DNA of 64,000 nt from positions 44,396 to 108,395 of the forward strand of contig CAYTZR010000001.1 in assembly GCA_964442605.1 (NCBI GenBank). The letters run 5' to 3'. Both the position numbers and the translations under genes were made by a program. Source of the DNA: Monoglobus sp964442605 (lineage in GTDB: Bacteria > Bacillota > Clostridia > Monoglobales > Monoglobaceae). Position 1 is the first letter of the stretch. Each line of letters opens with the position of its first letter. Shown in pieces: positions 32,487-40,785 of this stretch. The notes beneath the pieces were generated by a model that worked only from the letters and a program-made list of their open reading frames with translations, was not told the DNA's origin and did no database searches.

Positions 32487-33335
32487 AAATTTAAAGAAAG
32501 CTTTATGCACGGAGTATTTTTCATCTGTGCCTGTATATCTATACTTGCTGTCGCACTTATCTGTATATTTTTATTCGCCAACGGCATTCCGGCGATGAAG
32601 GAAATAGGGTTATTTGATTTTCTTTTGGGCAGACAATGGAAGCCCGGCAATGATATATACGGCATATTGCCCATGATTTTAGGCAGCATATATGTAACCG
32701 GTGGAGCAATAATTATCGGAGTCCCGATAGGGTTGCTTGCGGCGATATTTATGACGCGCTTTTGCGACAAGAGGCTATATAAGATACTAAAGCCGTCGGT
32801 TAACCTTCTTGCGGGTATTCCGTCGGTTGTCTACGGATTTTTCGGACTTATGGTAATAGCGCCGCTTATCAGAGGTCTTTTCGGCGGCAGCGGCACAAGC
32901 ATGCTGGCGGCATCAATTGTCTTGGGTATAATGATTTTGCCGACAATCATATCGGTCAGCGAGTCCGCGCTCAGGGCAGTACCCGAAAGCTATTACGAGG
33001 GAGCCCGCGCACTCGGCGCGAGTCATGAAAGAGCGGTATTTAAGACGGTTTTCCCGGCGGCAAAATCGGGTGTCATGGCAGGCATAATACTTGGCATAGG
33101 ACGAGCGATAGGCGAGACAATGGCGGTTATCATGGTAGCCGGAAATCAAACGGCAATGCCCTCCGGAATAACAAGGGGACTCAGAACCATGACGGCAAAC
33201 ATTGTTCTTGAAATGGGATACGCGGCAGATCTCCACAGAGAGGCCCTTATTGCCACAGCGGTAATACTGTTCGTTTTCATATTGATAATAAATATCAGCT
33301 TTTCACTTCTAAAAAGGAGGTCTGAAAACAAATGA
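32481..33335 (+). CDS. pstC: Phosphate ABC transporter permease PstC
   Basis: Inner-membrane permease half of the PstSCAB importer. It has 284 residues with six hydrophobic helices and a binding-protein-dependent transport signature in EGARALGASHERAVFKTVFPAA, the loop contacting PstB. RPWKPG-like QWKPG near residue 50 and IPSVVYGFFGLMVIAPL are PstC-specific. Start at the second copy of a duplicated RBS-ATG unit. Ends in a 4-nt overlap with pstA. Confidence 0.95.
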   Translation: MVKFKESFMHGVFFICACISILAVALICIFLFANGIPAMKEIGLFDFLLGRQWKPGNDIYGILPMILGSIYVTGGAIIIGVPIGLLAAIFMTRFCDKRLYKILKPSVNLLAGIPSVVYGFFGLMVIAPLIRGLFGGSGTSMLAASIVLGIMILPTIISVSESALRAVPESYYEGARALGASHERAVFKTVFPAAKSGVMAGIILGIGRAIGETMAVIMVAGNQTAMPSGITRGLRTMTANIVLEMGYAADLHREALIATAVILFVFILIINISFSLLKRRSENK

Positions 33336-34231
33336 GCGAAATTACAAACACAAACACGAGCGAATATACATCGCCTTACAAATTGGCATTGATGAGGAAA
33401 ACAAGGATGAGCGGCGCGAGAATGCAGTCGTTTTTGTTAAGAGCTCTTGTATATATCGCGGCATTACTGACCTTCGGAGTACTCATATGCCTAATTCTAT
33501 ACATACTTATAAAGGGTGTGCCAAATCTTTCGGCGGACTTGTTCAATCCCGTGTACAATTCGGAAAACGTATCACTGTTTCCGGCGCTTGTAAACACTGT
33601 AACAATGACTCTGCTCTCACTTGTTATCGCTGTGCCGCTGGGAGTGTTTTCGGCGATATATTTGGTTGAATACGCGAAGCGCGGCAACAAAATCGTCGGT
33701 GTTGTAAGGCTTACCACCGAGACGCTTCAGGGTATTCCATCAATAGTGTACGGTTTGTTTGGCTTTTTGCTGTTTGTGACAACTTTCTCTTGGGGATATT
33801 CACTGCTTGCGGGCGCGTTCACCTTGGTTATTATGATACTTCCGGTCATAATGAGGACAACGGAGGAGGCGCTCAAGGCGGTTCCCGATTCGTACCGCGA
33901 GGGTAGCTTCGGCTTGGGTGCCGGAAAACTCAGGACAGTATTTAAAATAGTACTTCCGTCCGCTATTCCCGGCATACTGGCGGGAGTGGTTTTGGCGGTG
34001 GGCAGAATAGTGGGCGAAACCGCCGCGCTTATTTACACAGCCGGAACAGTCGCACAGATACCGAACAGTCTGCTTGGCTCGGGACGCACAATGGCAGTGC
34101 ATATGTATGCACTCTGGAGTGAGGGACTCAACACAGAGCAATCATACGCGACCGCTGTTGTCCTTCTTGTTACCGTGGCGCTGCTTAATGCCGCGTCCTC
34201 GGCCTTAGCGAAAAAAATATCTAAAAATTAA
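33332..34231 (+). CDS. pstA: Phosphate ABC transporter permease PstA
   Basis: Second permease of the Pst importer, 299 residues. It shows six membrane helices, the GIPSIVYGLFGFLLF segment and the ABC-contact loop EGSFGLGAGKLRTVFKIVLPSA. Its start codon overlaps the pstC stop (ATGA), with AAAAGGAGG upstream, so the two permeases are made together. Confidence 0.95.
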   Translation: MSEITNTNTSEYTSPYKLALMRKTRMSGARMQSFLLRALVYIAALLTFGVLICLILYILIKGVPNLSADLFNPVYNSENVSLFPALVNTVTMTLLSLVIAVPLGVFSAIYLVEYAKRGNKIVGVVRLTTETLQGIPSIVYGLFGFLLFVTTFSWGYSLLAGAFTLVIMILPVIMRTTEEALKAVPDSYREGSFGLGAGKLRTVFKIVLPSAIPGILAGVVLAVGRIVGETAALIYTAGTVAQIPNSLLGSGRTMAVHMYALWSEGLNTEQSYATAVVLLVTVALLNAASSALAKKISKN

Positions 34232-34268
34232 ATGCTTAAGAATTAATGTTGCAAAGAGGATTTTTATT

Positions 34269-35021
34269 ATGGAAAGTATTATAAGCATAAAGAATTTAAA
34301 CCTGTATTATGGAGATTTTCATGCGCTTAAAAATGTGAATATGGAAATCCCGAGAAAAGAAATCACCGCATACATAGGTCCATCGGGCTGCGGTAAATCG
34401 ACTCTTATAAAGACACTCAACCGTATGAATGATTTTGTTGAGGGCTGCAAAATAGACGGTGAGGTAAAGCTTGAGGGAGCGGACATATACAAGGACATAG
34501 ACACAAACGATCTGCGCAAGCGTGTCGGCATGGTGTTTCAGAAGCCAAACCCGTTTCCCATGAGTATTTATGACAACATAGCATACGGTCCCAGAACGCA
34601 CGGCGTAAGATCGAAGGCAAAGCTTGATGAGATTGTTGAAAAATCTCTGACGGATGCCGCCATCTGGGACGAGGTAAAGGACAGACTTAAGAAAAGTGCG
34701 CTGGGTATGTCGGGAGGACAGCAGCAGAGGCTGTGCATTGCACGTGCTCTCGCGGTGGAACCGGAGGTTCTGCTTATGGACGAGCCGACCTCGGCGCTTG
34801 ACCCTATTTCAACTTCTAAAATAGAAGACCTTGCGCTTGAGCTGAAAAAGAGGTATACTATAGTCATAGTGACTCACAGTATGCAGCAAGCGACAAGAAT
34901 TTCCGACAGAACGGCATTTTTCCTTTTGGGTGAGGTTGTAGAGTTCGGAGATACCGGAGAGATGTTCTCAATGCCCAAGGATAAGAGGACAGAGGACTAT
35001 ATAACAGGAAGGTTTGGATAA
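34269..35021 (+). CDS. pstB: Phosphate ABC transporter ATP-binding protein PstB
   Basis: ATPase of the Pst importer, 250 residues. Walker A is GPSGCGKSTLIKTLN, Q-loop MVFQKPNPFPMSIYDN, ABC signature MSGGQQQRLCIARAL (Met replacing the usual Leu), Walker B LLMDEPTSALD and H-loop VTHS. KPNPFP after the Q-loop is a PstB trademark. It lies 37 nt after pstA and 6 nt before phoU. Confidence 0.97.
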   Translation: MESIISIKNLNLYYGDFHALKNVNMEIPRKEITAYIGPSGCGKSTLIKTLNRMNDFVEGCKIDGEVKLEGADIYKDIDTNDLRKRVGMVFQKPNPFPMSIYDNIAYGPRTHGVRSKAKLDEIVEKSLTDAAIWDEVKDRLKKSALGMSGGQQQRLCIARALAVEPEVLLMDEPTSALDPISTSKIEDLALELKKRYTIVIVTHSMQQATRISDRTAFFLLGEVVEFGDTGEMFSMPKDKRTEDYITGRFG

Positions 35022-35027
35022 AATACT

Positions 35028-35663
35028 ATGAGAATAAAATTTGAAAAGCAGCTTGATTACCTGAACAGAGAATTAACAGAGATGGGTGCGCTGTGCGAAA
35101 ACGCGATAGAGTGTGCCATCCGTGCCTTACTTGAGCGCGATACGGAAATGGCGGATGAAACAATGGGTATTGAGGACGAGATTAATCAGACAGAGCGTGA
35201 CATAGAAAATCTCTGCCTTAAGCTTTTGCTGAAACAGCAGCCTGTGGCAGCCGATTTAAGATTTATATCTTCCGCTCTTAAAATGATAACCGATATGGAG
35301 CGTATAGGAGACCAAGCCGCCGATATAGCCGAGATAGTTCTGCATACTGATGCTGATTTAAGCCTCGGAAGTGCGCATATAAAACGTCTTACGAAGCGCG
35401 TGTCAAAAATGGTTACCGAGAGTGTGGACTCATATGTCGGCAAAAATTTAGAGCTTGCCCGTGATGTTATAGCTCGCGATGATGAGGTTGACAAGTTGTT
35501 CTGCGAGGTATGCTCCGATTTGATACAGGATATATCCGGCAACCCGCAAAGGGCGTCGGCAGCGCTTGATATACTAATGGCGGCAAAGTATCTTGAGAGT
35601 ATAGGTGACCATGCCGTAAATATTGCCGAGTGGGTCAAATTCTCTGTTACGGGTGTACATTAA
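35028..35663 (+). CDS. phoU: Phosphate transport system regulator PhoU
   Basis: Links transporter state to the PhoR kinase and dampens uptake. The 211-residue protein is two three-helix bundles, each with the metal-binding PhoU motif seen in ISSALKMITDMERIGDQAADIA and DILMAAKYLESIGDHAVNIAEW. Its RBS is weak; it is probably coupled to pstB, which ends 6 nt upstream. Confidence 0.96.
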   Translation: MRIKFEKQLDYLNRELTEMGALCENAIECAIRALLERDTEMADETMGIEDEINQTERDIENLCLKLLLKQQPVAADLRFISSALKMITDMERIGDQAADIAEIVLHTDADLSLGSAHIKRLTKRVSKMVTESVDSYVGKNLELARDVIARDDEVDKLFCEVCSDLIQDISGNPQRASAALDILMAAKYLESIGDHAVNIAEWVKFSVTGVH

Positions 35664-35675
35664 AAATATTGTTTT

Positions 35676-36368
35676 ATGGTGATGAAAGTGATTTATTGTG
35701 TTGAGGATGACAGAGGTATACGCGAGCTTGTGGTTTACAGTCTGGAAAATACGGGATTCAGCGCCATGGGCTTTGAAGACGGAAAACAGCTTTTTGAAAG
35801 ACTGGAGAGCGACGAACTTCCTGATTTGATTTTGCTTGATGTCATGCTGCCGGGCGAGGACGGAATAAGCATACTCAAAAAGCTGCGAAAATCCGCTAAA
35901 ACTCGCGAGCTGCCTATAATACTGCTCACGGCAAGAGATACCGAGTTCGACAAGGTGAAGGGACTTGACGGCGGAGCGGATGATTATGTGACAAAGCCGT
36001 TTGGCATTATGGAGCTTGTTTCCAGAATAAAGGCGGTTCTCAGACGTACCTCAGGGGGCACATACGGAGGAGAAAAAGACGAATATTCGGCAGGAAGCGT
36101 TGTGCTTAACACAAAAAAGCACACAGTAACGGCGGACGGGAAGGATGTTTATCTTACGCTGAAGGAGTTCGAAGTGCTTCGGATGCTCCTTAAAAATCGC
36201 GGCACGGTTATAACCCGCGATGTTCTTCTTGAAAGAATATGGGGTTACGATTTTGACGGCGAAACCAGAACCATAGATGTGCACATCAGAACACTGCGTC
36301 AAAAGCTCGGAAGCGGCGGCGAGATAATAAAGACCGTCAGAGGAGTTGGCTACAGAATTGAGGAATAG
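35676..36368 (+). CDS. phoP: OmpR/PhoB-type response regulator (PhoP-like)
   Basis: A 230-residue regulator. The receiver domain (1-120) has acidic pair ED at the start, phospho-acceptor Asp in LILLDVMLPGEDG and Lys in YVTKPFG. The C-terminal winged helix (~135-228) has LTLKEFEVLRMLLKNRG and TIDVHIRTLRQKL, the OmpR/PhoB DNA-binding class. Its place between phoU and the kinase makes phosphate control the obvious role, probably through the repeats upstream of pstS. The start could be either of two close ATGs; no strong RBS is seen. Confidence 0.92.
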   Translation: MVMKVIYCVEDDRGIRELVVYSLENTGFSAMGFEDGKQLFERLESDELPDLILLDVMLPGEDGISILKKLRKSAKTRELPIILLTARDTEFDKVKGLDGGADDYVTKPFGIMELVSRIKAVLRRTSGGTYGGEKDEYSAGSVVLNTKKHTVTADGKDVYLTLKEFEVLRMLLKNRGTVITRDVLLERIWGYDFDGETRTIDVHIRTLRQKLGSGGEIIKTVRGVGYRIEE

Positions 36369-36433
36369 AAAAATATATTTGTTGATTTATAATTATTTTT
36401 GTGCCGATGCGGAGCGGCGGAATGGAGTTTTTT

Positions 36434-38179
36434 ATGAAGCTGAGCGGTAAGATTTTCGGCGGCATTGTTTTGGTGGCGATGGTAACGGTTATATTGACAA
36501 CAGCGGTAGTGTCATGTTTGCTGTACGGCGCATTGTCAAACGAAATTAAAACCCAAATAAGGAATGAGGCTATATACATAAGCGAGCTGAAAAATTCATC
36601 CGAAGCCGAGCTTGATTTATCGGCGGCAGGCAGCATGGGCAAAAACCGTATAACTCTTATAGCTCCCGACGGAACGGTTAAATACGATAATATCAGTGAT
36701 TTTTCGGATATGGAAAATCATCTTGACAGACCGGAGATAAAATCCGCCCTTGAGACCGGAACGGGCGAGAGCGCCAGAACATCGAATACCTTCGGCAAAA
36801 AGACATATTACTATGCGGTAAGGCTAAATGACGGCGATGTGTTGAGAATAGCGTGCGAGACCTCAAGTATGTTCGGCTCAATAGTCCGTGCTATGCCGGG
36901 GATTTTATTTTCGGTAATATTTTTCTTGGCGCTTGCGATGGCGGCGGCGGGGGCGCTTGCGAGGTCAATAATCAATCCGATAAACAAGATTGATCTGGAC
37001 GAACCGCTCTCGTCCGATACTTATGACGAAATTTCTCCGCTTCTTGTCAGGATTGACGCGCAAAACAAGCAGTCGCTTGAGCAGATAAGCGCTATCTATG
37101 AGGCGCAGCGTGAAAACCAATATATAATTCGGCATATGAACGACGGTCTTATTATGATTGGCTCAAACGGCAGTCTGATTACCGTGAACAACGCCGCAGA
37201 GAAAATTTTTAACCTCACGCTTGACACGAGCGGCGGTCTTAACAGCGACTCGGATGATAACCTAAGCGCCGGAAAGGCTGTTAACAAATATACATATCTC
37301 AGCGTATGTCGGGATAAGAGTTTCAAAACGGCAGCGGAAAAAGCGCTTAAGGGAATATCCTCCGAGATAACAATAGAGCGCGGCGGCAGAACGTACAGGA
37401 TAGCCATGTCCTCCGTTGCAAGGGATTTTTCCTCAAAGAGTAGCAGCGGCGGTGTGAATGCCGTGTTTATGTTTATTCATGATATAACCGAAGAAGAAAC
37501 GTCGGAGAGAATAAGGAGAGAGTTTTCAGCCAATGTCTCCCACGAGCTTAAAACGCCTCTGACATCAATTATGGGATACAGTGAAATCCTGAAATCAGGA
37601 ATAGCAAAGCCTGAGGACGCACCGAAGTTTTTGGAGCAAATAAATTCCGAGGCGAAGCGTCTTCTCGTCCTGATAGACGATATTATAAGCTTGTCGGGAC
37701 TTGATGAGGACGGTATAAGAAACATAGAAATGTCCGATGTGAATATCTGTGAAGTAGCCGGAGTTGTGCTTGATGAATTAAAAATTAAAGCCGATGAGAA
37801 TAAAATCAGCATGGAATTGGAGGGCGCAGACTGTATAATAAAGGGCAGTGCGCGTCTCCTGCATGAGATGATTTTTAACCTGTGCGACAATTCCATTCGA
37901 TATAACAACGAAGGCGGCTATGTAAAAGTAAGAGTCGGAACGGATAATAACAATAATCCTTATATTTCCGTTAAGGATAACGGTATAGGTATACCTGCGG
38001 ACTCAAGAGAGAGAATTTTTGAGCGTTTTTATCGCGTGGACAAGAGCCGTTCCAAGGAAACCGGCGGTACGGGCCTAGGGCTTTCCATAGTAAAACACGC
38101 CGCCGTTATTCACGGCGGCGAGATAACAGTTGACAGCGAGGCCGGCAGGGGAACCGAGATAATAATAACGTTTAAATGA
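36434..38179 (+). CDS. phoR: PhoR-like sensor histidine kinase
   Basis: Membrane kinase of the phosphate two-component system, 581 residues. Helix 1 (~7-35), an extracytoplasmic sensor (~36-155), helix 2 (~158-180), HAMP-like linker, a PAS domain (~225-340), HisKA with phospho-His in FSANVSHELKTPLTSIMGY, then ATPase boxes N (NLCDNSIRYN), G1 (DNGIGIP) and G2 (GGTGLGLSI). The N-terminal extension to 36401 is rejected because GGAG lies 6 nt before ATG 36434. Its leader is nearly the same as that of pepD. Confidence 0.93.
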   Translation: MKLSGKIFGGIVLVAMVTVILTTAVVSCLLYGALSNEIKTQIRNEAIYISELKNSSEAELDLSAAGSMGKNRITLIAPDGTVKYDNISDFSDMENHLDRPEIKSALETGTGESARTSNTFGKKTYYYAVRLNDGDVLRIACETSSMFGSIVRAMPGILFSVIFFLALAMAAAGALARSIINPINKIDLDEPLSSDTYDEISPLLVRIDAQNKQSLEQISAIYEAQRENQYIIRHMNDGLIMIGSNGSLITVNNAAEKIFNLTLDTSGGLNSDSDDNLSAGKAVNKYTYLSVCRDKSFKTAAEKALKGISSEITIERGGRTYRIAMSSVARDFSSKSSSGGVNAVFMFIHDITEEETSERIRREFSANVSHELKTPLTSIMGYSEILKSGIAKPEDAPKFLEQINSEAKRLLVLIDDIISLSGLDEDGIRNIEMSDVNICEVAGVVLDELKIKADENKISMELEGADCIIKGSARLLHEMIFNLCDNSIRYNNEGGYVKVRVGTDNNNNPYISVKDNGIGIPADSRERIFERFYRVDKSRSKETGGTGLGLSIVKHAAVIHGGEITVDSEAGRGTEIIITFK

Positions 38180-38227
38180 TTTAGGTTTAAAATAAAAATC
38201 TGATAAAATTAAAATCTAAAATCATAA

Positions 38228-38566
38228 TCAGAGGCTTCCCTCAATAAATTTGACCTTGGGTTTGTGCGTCTTTGCCTCCTCGTAATCCATTGAGGCGTAG
38301 GCGATAATAATAACCGTGTCACCGACATTTGCCTTGTGCGCGGCTGCACCGTTAAGACAGACGACTCCGCTCCCTCTTTCTCCGGGAATAGCGTAGGTTA
38401 CAAGTCTTTCGCCGTTGGTGACATTCACTATATGAACCTGCTGATTGGTGAGAATACCGACTTCATCCATCCAGTCCTCGTCTATAGTGACAGAACCTAC
38501 ATAGTTCAGATTTGCGTCTGTAACCTTGGCTCGGTGTATTTTTGAGTTCATTATTTCTATATTCAT
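38228..38566 (-). CDS. panD: Aspartate 1-decarboxylase precursor
   Basis: Makes beta-alanine for pantothenate. A self-processing pyruvoyl enzyme of 112 residues; the Gly-Ser cleavage site is in YVGSVTID (Ser25 becomes pyruvoyl), and NGAAAHKANVGD is the conserved family segment. AGGAGG is 6 nt before the ATG. Last gene of panB-panC-panD and convergent with phoR; no strong terminator is visible between them. Confidence 0.96.
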   Translation of the reverse strand: MNIEIMNSKIHRAKVTDANLNYVGSVTIDEDWMDEVGILTNQQVHIVNVTNGERLVTYAIPGERGSGVVCLNGAAAHKANVGDTVIIIAYASMDYEEAKTHKPKVKFIEGSL

Positions 38567-38590
38567 AGCAATCCTCCTATATTATCCGGA

Positions 38591-39445
38591 TTATTCAGGC
38601 TCTACTATAATATTATCTATAAGGCGCGTTCCGCCGAAACGAACGGCGGCGGCGATAAGCGTTCTCTCGGAAAGGGTGCTTCCGCAGGGCAAAAGATTTG
38701 GAAATGTGTATGCTTCAAGATATTCAATATCTGCGGCAGGAGAGCTTGAAATCGTTTGTACAGCCTCCGCCTTTATTTTGTCAAGGTCTTTTTCTCCGTT
38801 CGCTATTTTTTGCCCGGCTTCCCTCAAAGCCTTGCTGATAACCAATGCCTCTATACGCTCCGTCGGCGACAGATACGTGTTTCTGGAACTCATGGCGAGT
38901 CCGTCTGGCTCTCTTACTATCGGACACGGCACGATTTCTATGTTCATATTGAGATCGGAAACCATCCGCATGATAACAGCCAGCTGCTGCGCGTCCTTCT
39001 GCCCGAAATACGCTCGGTCTGCGGCGGTGATGTTAAACAGCTTTGTAACAACCGTGGCAACGCCCCTGAAGTGTGTGGGTCTGCTTTTGCCGCACAGTAT
39101 TTTTGTAATGTCGCTGTCCACACTGACATAGGTTCCGTATCCTTCGGGATACATATCGGAAGGTTCGGGGTGGAATATTACGTCCGCTCCGCTCTCCTCC
39201 GCTGCGGTCTTGTCACGCTCAATATCTCTCGGGTAGGAGTCCAGATCCTCATTTACGCCAAACTGAGTCGGGTTCACAAACACGCTTACTATTGTTACAT
39301 CGTTTTGAGCTGCGCTCTTTTCTATGAGTGATTTGTGTCCGTCGTGGAGGTATCCCATTGTCGGAACGAGACCGATTGATTTGCCGGATTTTTTTATTTT
39401 TGTCGAATATTCATTTAATTCCTTCGGTGTTTTTATAATTTGCAT
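38591..39445 (-). CDS. panC: Pantothenate synthetase
   Basis: Ligates pantoate and beta-alanine using ATP. It is 284 residues with the HIGH-like nucleotide motif in VPTMGYLHDGHKSLIEK, the FVNPTQFGVNEDLDSYPR pantoate site, and the KMSKS-like SSRNTYLSP. Gap to panB 12 nt, to panD 24 nt. Confidence 0.97.
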   Translation of the reverse strand: MQIIKTPKELNEYSTKIKKSGKSIGLVPTMGYLHDGHKSLIEKSAAQNDVTIVSVFVNPTQFGVNEDLDSYPRDIERDKTAAEESGADVIFHPEPSDMYPEGYGTYVSVDSDITKILCGKSRPTHFRGVATVVTKLFNITAADRAYFGQKDAQQLAVIMRMVSDLNMNIEIVPCPIVREPDGLAMSSRNTYLSPTERIEALVISKALREAGQKIANGEKDLDKIKAEAVQTISSSPAADIEYLEAYTFPNLLPCGSTLSERTLIAAAVRFGGTRLIDNIIVEPE

Positions 39446-39457
39446 ATTTCTCTCCTC

Positions 39458-40261
39458 TTATTCGGCGGGGAACTTCCCGTTTTTAACCTCGTCTATATAG
39501 CCTTCAACTCCGTCCGTAATCGCTTTGCCGACTTCCGCAAACCGCTTTACAAACGAGGGCACATAGTCGTCAAACATTCCCAGCATATCATGGAGCACAA
39601 GAACTTGACCATCGCAGTCGGGCCCCGCGCCTATGCCGATTGTGGGTATTGATATTGTCTCGCTTACCGTTTTTGCCAGATCGTGCGGTATACATTCAAG
39701 CACGATGCCGAAAGCTCCCGCTTTCTCCACCGCCTTCGCATCGGAAATCAGCTTTTCGGCAGCCGTCTCTGTTTTTGCCTGAACGCCGTAACCGCCAAGC
39801 TGGTTTACACTTTGGGGAGTCAGTCCCAAATGTCCCATGACCGGAATTCCGGCGTCTGTGATAGCCTTTATCATATCGCAAACCTCAGCGCCGCCCTCTA
39901 TCTTTACCGCGGATGCGTTTCCCTCCGCGATAAGCGCGCCTGCGTTGCGTACAGCCTCATAAACCCCCAGGTGGCACGACAAAAACGGCATATCCGAAAT
40001 AACCATAGCACGCTCCGCTCCGCGTGCCACGCATTTGGTGTGATGTATCATATCAGACATCGTAACATGCGTGGTGTTCTCATAGCCCAGCATAACGTTG
40101 CCGAGAGAGTCCCCCACAAGTATCATGTCAATTCCCGCTCTGTCAACCAGCTTCGCCATAGAGTAGTCATAGGCGGTAAGCATGGAGATTTTCTCATTGC
40201 CCTTCATCGCTCTGACAGTTTTTGTAGTGACAGCTTTTCTTCCCTTTGTTAGTTTTGACAT
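39458..40261 (-). CDS. panB: 3-methyl-2-oxobutanoate hydroxymethyltransferase
   Basis: Adds a hydroxymethyl group from methylene-THF to ketoisovalerate, first step to pantoate. Motifs: MLTAYDYSMAKLVD near the start, DMILVGDSLGNVMLGY (metal Asp), VMGHLGLTPQ and the catalytic-site GIGAGPDCDGQVLVLHD. ATG 40261 has GAGGAGGAG upstream; the longer form to 40288 runs into repeat sequence and is rejected. Length 267, normal. First gene of the pan operon. Confidence 0.97.
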   Translation of the reverse strand: MSKLTKGRKAVTTKTVRAMKGNEKISMLTAYDYSMAKLVDRAGIDMILVGDSLGNVMLGYENTTHVTMSDMIHHTKCVARGAERAMVISDMPFLSCHLGVYEAVRNAGALIAEGNASAVKIEGGAEVCDMIKAITDAGIPVMGHLGLTPQSVNQLGGYGVQAKTETAAEKLISDAKAVEKAGAFGIVLECIPHDLAKTVSETISIPTIGIGAGPDCDGQVLVLHDMLGMFDDYVPSFVKRFAEVGKAITDGVEGYIDEVKNGKFPAE

Positions 40262-40274
40262 TTTATTCTCCTCC

Positions 40275-40350
40275 TCTACACTTTGCACGAGTTTCTACAC
40301 TTTGCATGAGTTTCTACACTTTGCACGAGTTTCTATATTTTGCACGAGTT
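40275..40350. repeat. Four tandem 19-bp repeats filling the panB 5' untranslated region
   Basis: The unit TCTACACTTTGCACGAGTT (plus strand) is present at 40275, 40294, 40313 and 40332, the first and third identical, the others with one and two changes. With transcription from the promoter at 40356-40383, the repeats make up nearly all of the panB leader. Confidence 0.95.
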
Positions 40351-40355
40351 TCTTC

Positions 40356-40383
40356 ATTATATTATGGTTTTTACAAATCCCAA
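40356..40383 (-). promoter_or_regulatory. Possible promoter of the panBCD operon
   Basis: Minus strand TTGGGA, 16 nt, TATAAT. The -10 is perfect, the -35 only partial. Confidence 0.45.
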
Positions 40384-40400
40384 ATACATATTGTAGTGTA

Positions 40401-40590
40401 TAAAAAAACAGGATACCCAACATACGGTATCCGGACAGAGAACACTACACCGTAAACGCGGAAGAAAACGCTCCCGAAAAGGCACGGTGTCAAAAAATTT
40501 TTTAAATTTTTCAGTCTCTGTTGGGAACCCAATCAAAGCTTTTGTCGTCATATAGGATAAAGGCGGTAATTAGCGCCAAGCCTTGCCGAC
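40401..40590 (-). ncRNA. Candidate structured small RNA upstream of panB (~190 nt)
   Basis: A stretch without a convincing ORF, bounded on the minus strand by a promoter (40597-40625) and an intrinsic terminator (40403-40432). Nested pairings suggest a rod-like fold: 40515-40521 with 40435-40441, 40484-40490 with 40447-40453, 40471-40476 with 40459-40464, plus a 12-bp palindrome at 40521-40532. Size and rod shape recall 6S RNA, but I do not recognise a 6S consensus. It could instead be a leader RNA of the pan operon; no known riboswitch core was recognised. Confidence 0.45.
40403..40432 (-). terminator. Intrinsic terminator of the candidate small RNA
   Basis: GGATACC/GGTATCC 7-bp stem with an 8-nt loop, then TGTTTTTTT on the minus strand. 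Confidence 0.8.
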
Positions 40591-40596
40591 ACAAAG

Positions 40597-40625
40597 AGTA
40601 TAGCACATAATTCAAATAAAAGCAA
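40597..40625 (-). promoter_or_regulatory. Promoter of the candidate small RNA
   Basis: Minus strand TTGCTT, 17 nt, TATACT. Confidence 0.65.
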
Positions 40626-40688
40626 CTACTTTTTTGTTACATAAAGTTTTCGACAGGTTACAAATTTTAAACAAATTAAATTAAACCC

Positions 40689-40717
40689 TTGACATATCGG
40701 CATTTTGGTATTAAAAT
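40689..40717 (+). promoter_or_regulatory. Sigma-A promoter of pyrG
   Basis: TTGACA, 17 nt, TAAAAT, about 70 nt upstream of the GTG start. No leader terminator is seen. Confidence 0.75.
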
Positions 40718-40785
40718 ACTATAGTTGATGTGTGCATGAGCTGATGTATGCATATTTGCGTAAATTTTAATAAGGGGGAACTGTT

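Noticed and set aside
38176..38227. AT-rich inverted repeat between phoR and panD as a terminator
   Set aside because: Pairing is weak and interrupted and there is no GC-rich stem; not strong enough to annotate.
40357..40551. Minus-strand 64-residue ORF beginning MTTKALIGFPTETEKF
   Set aside because: It runs through the predicted hairpins and the terminator of the candidate RNA, has no RBS, and its second half is low in plausible structure; a structured RNA explains the region better.
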